NCBI GenBank assembly: GCA_025617375.2
Contig: JAMYGW020000007.1
Span: forward strand, 1,054,001-1,118,000
Direction: 5' to 3'
Source: Acarospora socialis
Taxonomy: Eukaryota > Ascomycota > Lecanoromycetes > Acarosporales > Acarosporaceae
DNA: 64,000 nucleotides
Part shown: piece after piece, positions 11,885 through 20,633 of the stretch
Numbering within the stretch: the stretch's first letter is position 1
Layout of the letters: the number at the start of each line of letters is the position of its first letter
Notes under the pieces: model-generated
Seen by the model: only the letters and a program-made list of their open reading frames with translations
Told to the model about the DNA's origin: nothing
Databases searched by the model: none
Position numbers and translations under genes: made by a program

Positions 11885-13366
11885 ATGGATATCACGAACA
11901 TCTTGAATAGCAAAGGGCCCGCAGCAGCTGCGGCAGCCGAGCAGCAGCTGCAGCAACAACTGGTGGCCCACGACACGCAGGTCGGTGGTCGGACATCGTC
12001 AGATACAGCTTCGGACCGTGGCGAGTCGCCACACGCGTCGGAAAATTCTTCCCACTATTCTTCACGCTCAGCACAACCATTGCACGCGGTGGCCAATATT
12101 TCGAACCCTATGCGCTACCCATCTCCAACACAAATACAACAACCACTTCCGATGCTGCAGAACGGCTTTGTCTCGAACAACCTTCTGGGAAACGCGTACA
12201 TTGCAGATGAGCCCAACGAACAGGAAAGGCCAATGACAGCATTCACGGGTCAGAAGGCATTCGCGTGCAACACTTGCGGGAAAGGATTTGCGCGAAGAAG
12301 TGATCTTGCAAGACATGGTGAGCATCATGACCTTCCCGCGAATGACTTGTTACTGATTTTGCGCGTAGAACGTATACACAGTGGCATTCGACCACATGTC
12401 TGCGACTATCCGGGTTGCAATAAGCAATTCATCCAGCGATCCGCGCTGACCGTACACGCACGCGTCCATACCGGCGAAAAACCTCACATGTGCGAGCGTT
12501 GCGGCAAGGTACGCATTGGTCACAGGAAGTATTTATACTCTATATCAATACTCTAACATCTTGTGCTCTAGCCATTTAGCGATTCGAGTTCTTTGGCAAG
12601 ACATCGTCGGATCCATTCGGGAAAACGACCATACAAGTGTCCATATGCAGATTGTCAGAAGACCTTCACACGTCGGACCACCCTTACACGCCATCAAAAT
12701 CACCATACTGGGACCGTGGAAGAAGCGGCAGTTGCGACAGCAGCAGCTCTAGCCTCACGACCTACAGGTAGACCAGGTGGTGCTCGATCTGATGGTGGTA
12801 CCCTATCTGAAGTCGGGTCACCTCGTGGCACACCGTCGCCAAACCAGCGTACCTTGTCTCTTTCCCCGGGTACCGAACTCCCACGAATCCCGAACATGCA
12901 ACGCCAAGGTTCCGAATACTCCTACTTGACCAACGTGTCTGTACCACCTCACATGCGAGCCGACATGCAACGACCGAGCCCTCAGCCCTCACCAGCATCC
13001 ACCTCGCCATCAATCTCATCTCTGGGTACGAACCACCATCGACCTTCCTTGACCTCTCATCCTAGCGGATATGGTCCACCACCAATCCTCGAGCCGCCAA
13101 CCCACCAGGACCCGAGACAAGGCAGCAGCGGGAACGGCAGTCCTCACATGGGTAGTGTCGGATGGCAATCTCCCACACACCCGGGCATGGCTTCCCCAAG
13201 TCACAACGGCTCCTACGTCTACCCCGAACCGGCGTACGGCGGCTCGGCCCATCATCTCTACTACCCGAACTCGAACCTTCGACAACCACAGAGCACCGAG
13301 CCGGAAAACTACGAGACCAAACCGAGATTGATGAACGGCGAGATATGGTCAGGTCCTATGTCATAA
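11885..13366 (+). CDS. C2H2 zinc-finger transcription factor with four fingers
   Basis: Three exons: 11885-12317, 12369-12508, 12572-13366, in phase, 455 residues. The ATG at 11885 gives [20 protein letters not shown]; the frame continues upstream only through non-ATG codons. An Ala/Gln-rich N-terminus precedes four adjacent Cys2His2 fingers: [56 protein letters not shown] and [26 protein letters not shown] and SGKRPY type linkers join them. The C-terminal half is Pro/Ser-rich and probably an activation or interaction region. The first intron falls inside finger 1. The finger array resembles fungal developmental and secondary-metabolism regulators of the MtfA kind, but orthology is unproven. 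It should act in the nucleus as a sequence-specific DNA-binding protein. Confidence 0.9.
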
Positions 13367-14150
13367 ATAAAACAATCATCTCTTCCTCCGACTGGTTTTT
13401 CCCTTATCCTCTCAGAATGATACCCAAACCTGCCCGCTCGAGGCTATGTGGCTGGATCTGGCGCGCGGTGGCTTCCTGCTGTATGATATCGTTTGACATG
13501 TGCTTTCGCTATACAAGACTTGACTTCACAGTCTGGAACGTTTTTGCGCATCGGAGACGAATGCTCCTTTCCCACCTTTGTTCTTCGTCGTCCAAACCCA
13601 TACCGGGCGTTCCTTTACTTCCCTTACCTAGATAGCTGGGCTGGCCTACTTCGATTCTCACACATGTCTAAGTTCTTTTCCATTCGTGACCTCTTCGCTC
13701 GGTGATAGATTCCAGCTCCCACGGCTTTCCTTTCCCTTCTTCGTCTCGAGGCGGCTATTGTAAGGTACGAAGGGGCAGGGGTGGAGGTATATAGATAGAC
13801 AGCTACGCGTCCGCACGATGGGAAATCACAACCAACACGGACGCTTTCAAAAAACCCTAATCGTTCAGTCCTGCGTTCGACGGTGGTCTATCACCCGCGT
13901 TGGACGAAGTTATACCGAACGACACCCCGTTCGCGAACCAGCACGCTTCGATCAACTCAAGACTACATACCCGGCTGACTCACCCAAACAGTTTAATGAG
14001 ATATGTAGCTTAGCCATACGCCCCGATGAAACGACGCTCCATCGCGTCCCGCCCACTGCAGCTCGCTCCCGAACCCCCTCTACCCTTCCCCTTCCCCTTT
14101 CCTTAACCTTGTCCTTCCACCATCACCAGTACCTATCATTCCGTCTGCTC

Positions 14151-14172
14151 CATCCCATCCCATCCCATCCCC
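14151..14172. repeat. CATCC pentanucleotide tandem repeat
   Basis: At least four uninterrupted CATCC units, lying inside a wider pyrimidine-rich stretch. Confidence 0.75.
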
Positions 14173-14246
14173 GTCCCGCTGCCTCTACCGCAAACCGTCG
14201 TGCTACCTATTTACCTGCCTACCTACTTTAGGTTCAAGACCGACAG

Positions 14247-14275
14247 CCAGGCAGGCAGGCAGGCCGGCAGGCAGG
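14247..14275. repeat. (GGCA)n tetranucleotide repeat
   Basis: About seven copies of the CAGG/GGCA unit with one interruption (GGCC). Confidence 0.8.
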
Positions 14276-14555
14276 TATGGTGTATTTGATGTCCTCCCGC
14301 CGAGCCGCTCTCGCTCCGTACCGGTTGGTCTCTCGTCTTCTGATTGATGCGTCAGATGAATCAGATGCCTTTGTCTGATCACGTAACGTGGATGGGAAAC
14401 ACGCAAACACCGGGCAGTGGATGGGGTGGGGATTGATGGATGCGTGCGGTGGTGTGGGAATGGTGTTAGGGGAGGGGAGATGTTGGGTGTGGGGTGTGGG
14501 GTGTGGGGTGGTTCGAAAGGGAGGAGGGGAGGTGCATAGGTGGGTTAGGGGCATG

Positions 14556-14558
<3 letters not shown>

Positions 14559-14592
<34 letters not shown>

Positions 14593-14609
14593 TGTGTGCG
14601 TGTGTATGC
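14559..14609. repeat. Compound (AG)n(TG)n dinucleotide repeat
   Basis: Fifteen AG units run directly into an imperfect TG/TGCG tract. A run of this kind is prone to length change and can adopt non-B structures. Confidence 0.85.
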
Positions 14610-14973
14610 GTGTAGGAGGTCGGAGGTGGGTTGTGTAGATGAGAGGAGAGGAGAGGAAGCGAGATTGTGTATGGCGTGCTGGTTGAGGGATGGTTGGATG
14701 GTGTGATGTGGGTTGTTTTTGGGGATTGGTTCGATATGAGGGGAGGAGGCAGAGGTGGGAGTATGGAGGGAGGGGTGGATGGAGGGTACGTTCGTTTGTG
14801 GTGAAGTGGAGGGGGTGGATTTCTAGGATTGCTCGTTGCTTGATGGTAATCTGCAATACATGATGCAAATACGATTGCAGAAGCAGCGCCAGTAATGTCA
14901 AGGAGCAGTAGCATACAAGGCTGATCGGCCTCCTCTACCTTGCCACCAGGAACCAACCCAGGGAGGGCGTCCC

Positions 14974-15417
14974 TCAGACTGCCCTCTCCTCGCCCTCAAG
15001 CCAGGGCATCTCCCAAGGCATGCACCACATCATCTGCCCACGACGATGATAGACCATAAGGCGAGAATTTGGCACCCGATACCTGCAGTTTAGAGACGTA
15101 CGTCTCGGACGTGCTGTCTCCGGCTGCCCAGCCGGACATGGCTCGAGCGTGGTCGGAGGTAGTGGGAGCGTGATCGACGATGTTGGCAGTATGGTTGATG
15201 TTGGAGAGCCCTGCGTTGGCCGTTTGGGGATGGTGTTGCTCATCATCATGGCCGTGACATCGGCAAGGGATGATGGAGGCTCGCCATCAGCAGTGTGGGG
15301 CCGCTTAGTCGGTCGATTTGAGATTGTCAGCCTCGCCATCATGGCCGTGATGGCGTCCACGGATGATCGATGCCCGCCGTCGTCAGTGCCGGGGCGTTTC
15401 GCATCGATGCTGGCCAA
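14974..15417 (-). CDS. Doubtful short protein with an internal duplication
   Basis: An open frame of about 147 codons ends at 14974 with no in-frame ATG at its upstream edge. If real, it is the 3' part of a spliced gene. A neighbouring minus-strand frame with an ATG at 15565 (MKPTPAHPLGPASSSG...) is a candidate first exon, but I found no clean junction. The protein contains two similar blocks, SSVDAITAMMARLTISNRP and SLADVTAMMMSNTIPKRP, each followed by a threonine/proline stretch. This reflects an imperfect tandem duplication in the DNA. The C-terminus has YHRRGQMMWCMPWEMPW. No family was recognised. Confidence 0.3.
   Translation of the reverse strand: MASIDAKRPGTDDGGHRSSVDAITAMMARLTISNRPTKRPHTADGEPPSSLADVTAMMMSNTIPKRPTQGSPTSTILPTSSITLPLPPTTLEPCPAGQPETARPRRTSLNCRYRVPNSRLMVYHRRGQMMWCMPWEMPWLEGEERAV
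15234..15412. repeat. Imperfect tandem duplication of about 80 bp
   Basis: The stretch starting CATCATGGCCGTGACATCGG and the stretch starting CATCATGGCCGTGATGGCGT about 80 bp later stay similar over most of their length (GGATGATG/GGATGATC, TCAGCAGTG/TCGTCAGTG, GGGGCCGCTT/GGGGCGTTTC). Confidence 0.65.
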
Positions 15418-15565
15418 ATTGTTGGTTTTGCGTAAAGAAATCCGCTCTGTACGTGAGTTTAGCGGGCCCAGTGCGTTTATATAAGCCTTTCAGGGTCATA
15501 CTGCTGGACTTCCGAATGCCCGAGGAGCTGGCAGGGCCAAGCGGATGGGCTGGGGTGGGCTTCAT

Positions 15566-16487
15566 AACAAGACGAAGAGTTTGACGTGTGGAGGGCGCCT
15601 TCTAGACGACGGTTGGTCTGTCGAGAGGATACAAACGCAGTCTTGCTGCTAAAAAGAAGATGAACGAGCCGCCGTCGTTTCGAAGTGATGTCTTGAGGAA
15701 GGGAAAGAGCTTAGAGAGCAAGAAGATGTCGTTGCAAAGCAGATGAAGAATGAACAGTTCAAGAGCCAAACAGCGAGAATATATACCCACCCACCCCCGA
15801 TTCCCATTCCCACCCGCCAGCACATACCCACCGCCATCTCCATTCACACCTCTTCGCCCCTCTCTGAATGCCAGCCATGTGCCAAACCACAGCCATTGAG
15901 AAAGCAGCTTTCCGTCGTGTAACCCGAGAGAGCTGCCGAATACGGTAAAGCTCAGAGGTTTGCGAGATCCGCTGGGAGACTTCACTCTCAGTAGGTAGCA
16001 AACATGCTACTTCATGGTGGAGTGAATGGGGTGAATGGCGGGCTTGTTGGCGGTAGAGGGATGGAGGTCACGTGCCAGGGACAGGGGTTGGAGCGCAGGT
16101 GAAGGGAGAGTGGGGTTTGGGAGGTGCGGTGGGGGGAGAAGCTGTGCGGGAGGATGTCAGTAAGAGTGCGGTGAGGAGGGGGGTGGAGGTGGGGTGCTTA
16201 CTTGGGTTGAGCGTTTGTAGCAGGTCTGAATCGTTACATATAGGGTCCATAGACTCAAGGGAGAGGAGGGATTATATATTATATTGGCTATATACAGCCG
16301 GAGGGGTTTGATAATGCTGGGGTTCTCCCAAAAGAATACAAGAAGTGTAACACAAGGGAACAGTAAGAATACAACGGAGTGCTCATTGCGCGTATGACGT
16401 CGCCAGATTTTGAGCTCGTGCTGGGGCTCGCCATCTGCTATAAAACAAAAGAAAGTCGGTGACGCCGAGCGACCTCCGTTGTAGTCA
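15566..16487. other. Intergenic
   Basis: Short frames only, including a minus-strand frame at 15602-15985 that starts at a non-ATG codon and is not convincing. The last part is the 3' flank of the small gene that ends at 16488. Confidence 0.5.
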
Positions 16488-16977
16488 TTAACGGTGGGCT
16501 TCGAGTTTGATCTTGGCGGACTCCGGTTGAGGATCGAGGAGCTTCAACCGAAAAACGGGGTTGTCCTTGACTATTCGGATCTCGCGCTCGATATACTTGA
16601 CGTTGTTGTCCACGTCCAGTTTGAGTTGGTCACGTTTGACGTAGTAGTTCTCGCCGTCCTCGGTCACAACTCCGTGACTGCGGAAGTTCTTGGGCGCCGT
16701 GTAGTAGAGCTTCGTGAACTTGTGGTATTTCCCTACGATTGTTAGTTTGTCTTTGGCTATTGCTCCTAGTGGAGTGACTTACGGTTGAAAGGACGGCCCT
16801 TTTTTAAGATCCTGGTGCTCTTGAGGGAGGACATGTCCTTGCGGTAGAAGGCTATACCATTATTTAGCGGTGGGATCAATAAGGTTGGTCGGAGTAGGAC
16901 TTACTTATATGAGGCTTCGAGCCGGAATTGATCGATTGAGCGCCGGATGCCTTGACCATGCTTCTGGTGATTGACAT
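16488..16977 (-). CDS. Conserved-looking small protein of unknown function (128 aa)
   Basis: Three exons: 16977-16905, 16851-16783, 16732-16488. Both introns are short with GTAAGT donors and keep the frame, and this regular splicing is the main evidence for a real gene. The protein begins MSITRSMVKASGAQSINSG, a basic, Ser-rich start that could be a mitochondrial presequence. A charged core follows with YRKDMSSLKSTRILKKGR, HKFTKLYYTAPKNF and YYVKRDQLKLDVDNN, then IEREIRIVKDNPVFRLKLL. The Lys/Arg/Tyr-rich composition would suit a ribosomal or nucleic-acid-associated protein, but I recognise no family. A TATA-like tract at 17152-17167 lies about 180 bp upstream of the start. Confidence 0.7.
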
Positions 16978-18113
16978 GATTCGGAGTGTAAGTGTATGAG
17001 TGAAGTATAGTGTGATGAGTAGATAGAAGATGCTGCTGGCGGAAGCTCGCTGATGGGGGAACGAGGGTTTGAAGTTCTTTCGTCTGTCTTTTGCTGTATG
17101 TAGAGAGATGTAAGATGGATGGAGAAAGAGAATAGAAAGCTGGGAATCCTCCGCCATATATACTCGTTGACGACAGAGCTGGCGATTGATTCTATGACCG
17201 GGAGCAATCAGATATCGTCCCATGTCCCAATAGTACCTAGTAACGAATGGACTTAGCATCGTTGGCCATGTCTGGCACGACTTCCATTGGCTGGCACTAG
17301 AATGTGAGATGATTCCAGGACGAATGAGCATTGGCAAATAACAAGACGGCGTAGATTGGGATCTTAACGGAGAAGACGTATGCTTCTGATAATAAGAATT
17401 TCTGATACTACGTGGGGAAGTAAGACGGTCATACTGCTAAAGACGATCAAACAGAAAGATATGCCGAAAGATCAGATGAAGCAGTCGTGCGAAAGACACG
17501 CTGTGATGGAAATATACTCCCTAACATGGTCTAATGTGTGAATTGGATCCACACGGCCGATTGGGAACCATGAGTTTCTCATGTCTGTTAGAGAATAAGG
17601 TATTGAGGGTCAGCCCGGCCATGCTGGCAATCAGTGTTCAAGCCCACACGTCAAGAACCGCTAGCTTCTCAGTTCGAGAGAGGGGAAATATGGTGATGAT
17701 ATGTGTGAACTGTTCTTGTTTGTCTGCTGTCGCTTCGCTGTCAAGCAATCTCCCTCAGCAGCCTTACGATCTCATCTCCCAGATTGTTCGTGAATTTTGG
17801 AAGTCACTGACGAGCGTTAGCAGTTGGCAAGCCGAGCCGAAGCGCTTTTAGCCCCGTTGGTGTGGCTCGGCCGTGGCGCTAAATTAAAGCTTCCCTCGCC
17901 TTAGCCTCGCCGTACTTGACCTCATCGGGCTACATGTACGCTGCTGCAACGTTGAAAGCACATAGATGGTCTGTTTGAATATCTGCCCGTTTACGTACTG
18001 CCAGAAGGCTTGGTGAAAGAGCCCGGGACAATCACGGATCCGCGTTGCTCATAGGCTGCCAGCAACAGCTCAGGGTGGACATACTGGGCAAAGGTTAAGG
18101 GCTCTATCAAGGA
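16978..18113. other. Intergenic, divergent upstream region
   Basis: Upstream DNA shared by the small minus-strand gene and COQ3. A plus-strand frame at 17534-17851 has no recognisable content. Confidence 0.55.
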
Positions 18114-18950
18114 ATGGAAGCCCTCCGTTCCACGTCTTTGCGAAACCTTTCACTGCTCCTCCGACGGCCCCGTCACGTGCGCTGGAACTCCACCACTTCC
18201 TCCGTGAACCCGCAGGAAGTCAGTCATTTCAATGCGCTGGCATCGACATGGTGGGATCCTCACGGACCGTCTCGCCTTTTACATCTAATGAACCCCCTAC
18301 GTCATGATTTCATTCTCTCCTGTCTCTCGTCACAGCCCAAACCACCACCATCATCCGGACTACGATATCTCGATGTTGGCTGTGGCGGCGGAATCTTCGC
18401 CGAGAGCGCCGCGCGCCTACCAAGCACGGGCAGCGTCACGGCCATCGATCCCAGCAGCGAGGTTCTGGCCATTGCCAAAGCCCATGCTCGGCAAGACCCG
18501 TTCCTCCAGCAGTCCGGCCGGCTGCAGTATCTGAATAAATCCGTTGAAGGCCTACCCATACCGAAGACCATCAATGAGCAGTACGATATCGTGACGCTGT
18601 TCGAAGTGATCGAGCATATCAACACACCATCCCCGTTTCTGGCATCGTGTCTGCCGTTCGTCAAGCCCGGAGGGTGGATTGTCATGTCGACGATTGCGAG
18701 GACGTGGACCTCGTGGTTGACGACGAAGCTCGTGGCCGAGGAGGTCGTGAGGTTGGTGCCGAGAGGGACGCATGAGTGGAGCAAGTATGTCAACGTGGAG
18801 GAGCTAGAGGCTTGGTTTGCGAAGGAGCGTGGTTGGGGAGGGATGAGGTCGATGGGCGTGATCTATGTTCCCGGGCTGGGATGGAGGGAAGTTCGCGGTA
18901 GCGAGAAATGGGGTAACTACTTCTTCGGGGTTCGGAAAGATCCCGATTAG
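18114..18950 (+). CDS. COQ3: Ubiquinone biosynthesis O-methyltransferase, mitochondrial
   Basis: A single exon of 278 residues. The N-terminus (about 1-25) is Arg/Leu/Ser-rich with LSLLLRRPRHVRWNS and no acidic residue after Glu2, as expected of a mitochondrial presequence. The UbiG/Coq3 fold follows: SHFNALASTWWDPHGP, the SAM-binding motif I LDVGCGGGIFAE at about 86-97, an acidic residue in TAIDPSSEV, and the post-I motif DIVTLFEVIEHI around 158-169. The enzyme methylates both ring hydroxyls during coenzyme Q synthesis on the matrix side of the inner membrane, within the Coq complex. Length and motifs are normal. It is convergent with the TFIIE-beta gene, with only about 280 bp between the stop codons. 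Confidence 0.95.
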   Translation: MEALRSTSLRNLSLLLRRPRHVRWNSTTSSVNPQEVSHFNALASTWWDPHGPSRLLHLMNPLRHDFILSCLSSQPKPPPSSGLRYLDVGCGGGIFAESAARLPSTGSVTAIDPSSEVLAIAKAHARQDPFLQQSGRLQYLNKSVEGLPIPKTINEQYDIVTLFEVIEHINTPSPFLASCLPFVKPGGWIVMSTIARTWTSWLTTKLVAEEVVRLVPRGTHEWSKYVNVEELEAWFAKERGWGGMRSMGVIYVPGLGWREVRGSEKWGNYFFGVRKDPD

Positions 18951-19232
18951 ATTTTAAATGTGAATCATTTGATCTTTTTCGGTTCGTACTTTCTGAATGG
19001 TGTGAGCTACGGAATAAACATAGTATATCAGGATATCCATAACACCATTCTTCATTAAGCCCATGCCCTCTAATAACTAGCTAGAGCCCTGCCAGCTGTG
19101 CTAGTCCCTTCCAATTCCAGCATAGGTTTTTCCCAACGCCAAGTCCTATGCCAAGATCTCCTGTGTCCAACGCCCTAGCCAACTCGCTGCAATGCAAATC
19201 TCGGAAGTATTTGAGTGGATATCATCGTTCCT

Positions 19233-20102
19233 TCACTTCTTCAAATGCGAATAATCTCGAAGAACACCCACCATGTGGGTGTTTGTCGTCTTGCCAGTTT
19301 TCCTGGGCTTTCTCGTCTTCCTCTCTTGAACCTTCGGGGCTTTCCTGACCACCTTACCTTTGTTCGTAGGCGTCAGGCCGACGCTTTCCAGCTCTTCGGC
19401 CAACACGCTAGGCTCCGGTAACTTGACCTTGTGCCACATTTGCTGGAACTCCTCATCGATGTGGTATGTAAGTGAAGGGTCATTCGCCCAAACTATCTTC
19501 GCATGATCATCTTTCCTGTTTCTTGTGACGAGTAGCTTCCCTTGCGCTTCGAGCGTATTGATCGCTTCGATCGCACCTGGCCAGCCGTCTCGTAGCTCTC
19601 GGACGTTCAAGCCTTGCGCCGTAGGCTGTGCCTGCAGGTATCCCAATAACTGCTCTTTGGAGCGGATGTTGTGGATCGGCCGGAAACTGAACGTTCCCTC
19701 CCCACCTGCGCCACTGCGATCATATTCGACCTTCTCGTGATTCTGGAGGATGGTGCGGATGGTTTGCTTATAGCTATCTTCCCGATACTGCAGGGATAGG
19801 TATGAAAGCAATTCCAGGAGCGTCTGCGGAGTGCCTTTACTCTTCAGATACTCAACAGCGTAGGTCACTTGGGTCATGATATTCTGGCCAGTCCCGGTGT
19901 CGGCGGGCTGGGAGTAGACTATGGTGGATGGCTCCGGCCGCTTTCGTTTGGGGTCCTGCTTGTTGGGTACGGAGGCATGAGAGGGCGCAGGAGAAGGAGT
20001 GGAGACGGAGGGTGCGGCGACGGTGCGCTTGTTTGAGAGCTTAGAGGAAGACGAGGTGAGGTTGCTTTTGAAGGCGGTGATTTGATCGTCAAGGAAAGAC
20101 AT
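19233..20102 (-). CDS. TFA2: Transcription initiation factor IIE subunit beta
   Basis: A single exon of 289 residues. A Ser/Pro-rich, basic N-terminal part (about 1-75) is followed by tandem winged-helix domains. The first includes QVTYAVEYLKSKGTPQTLLE and TIRTILQNHEKVEYD; the second includes RSKEQLLGYLQAQPTAQGL and GAIEAINTLEAQGKLLVTRN. WANDPSLTYHIDEEFQQMW comes next, then a basic C-terminal region (RKAPKVQERKTRKPRKTGK). The order matches fungal TFIIE-beta, which partners TFIIE-alpha to recruit and regulate TFIIH at RNA polymerase II promoters. The gene is divergent from the nuclear pore gene across about 530 bp. Confidence 0.92.
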   Translation of the reverse strand: MSFLDDQITAFKSNLTSSSSKLSNKRTVAAPSVSTPSPAPSHASVPNKQDPKRKRPEPSTIVYSQPADTGTGQNIMTQVTYAVEYLKSKGTPQTLLELLSYLSLQYREDSYKQTIRTILQNHEKVEYDRSGAGGEGTFSFRPIHNIRSKEQLLGYLQAQPTAQGLNVRELRDGWPGAIEAINTLEAQGKLLVTRNRKDDHAKIVWANDPSLTYHIDEEFQQMWHKVKLPEPSVLAEELESVGLTPTNKGKVVRKAPKVQERKTRKPRKTGKTTNTHMVGVLRDYSHLKK

Positions 20103-20633
20103 GATGATTTACGGCGCCTTGTGATTGATTAAGGGAAAAGGTTCTCTTCGGTGTGCAAGAAGGGTCTTAGATTGCTGCCTCTGACGGATAACTATTTCCA
20201 GATCGCTTATCCGACCTTTCCTACTAGAATATCGACTTTTGATTGCGCGTACTTTGGGATGCTCCTGGCTCGTAAGTTCAAGGTGAGAGTTAGTGACCGG
20301 GATGCCACTACCTAAATTGGCGTGACGCGGCTTTACATAAGCAGCAAGAGCCGCTTTTGATGTCAAAGAAACACTCCGCTAACAATTGACAATACTTCAC
20401 TCTAATCACTCAACACTCCTTCGATCCTTATTGATGTGAATAATAGTACGGGTTGGATAGAATGAGGGCGTTATGGCTGACACTCGGAATTGACGCGTCT
20501 TAAACTTCTCTCGTCCCAGCCAGTTTCGGTCCCCAATTTTCTCAGTTGTGTATAACGGAAGCTGTCAACTCTTCGACGCGCATCAGTTCATGACGTTTGA
20601 ACGCAACAGCTAGTTCAACCTCTCTTGGCCGCG
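20103..20633. promoter_or_regulatory. Divergent promoter region, TFIIE-beta and MLP1/TPR
   Basis: The 531 bp between two opposite start codons must hold the upstream regions of both genes. No canonical TATA element stands out. This is inferred from gene arrangement, not from a specific motif. Confidence 0.5.

Larger units (their letters stand above)
13367..14973. other. Intergenic, low-complexity and skewed
   Basis: Contains the 3' flank of the zinc-finger gene, then repeat-rich DNA. Tracts seen are CATCC (14151-14172), GGCA/CAGG (14247-14275), a G/T-rich plus strand from about 14400 to 14830, and an AG then TG dinucleotide run near 14560. The long minus-strand frame through 14234-14956 is made of these repeats and I do not accept it as a gene. 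Confidence 0.6.

Noticed and set aside
14234-14956. Minus-strand open frame of 240 codons
   Set aside because: It is composed almost wholly of Pro/Thr/Ser/His from microsatellite DNA and begins at a non-ATG codon. The reverse strand shows the same repeats.
15602-15985. Minus-strand frame of 127 codons
   Set aside because: Starts at GTG, has no conserved-looking motif and no splicing signals that join it to a neighbour.
18302-18793. Minus-strand frame inside COQ3
   Set aside because: Antisense to a fully motif-supported methyltransferase.
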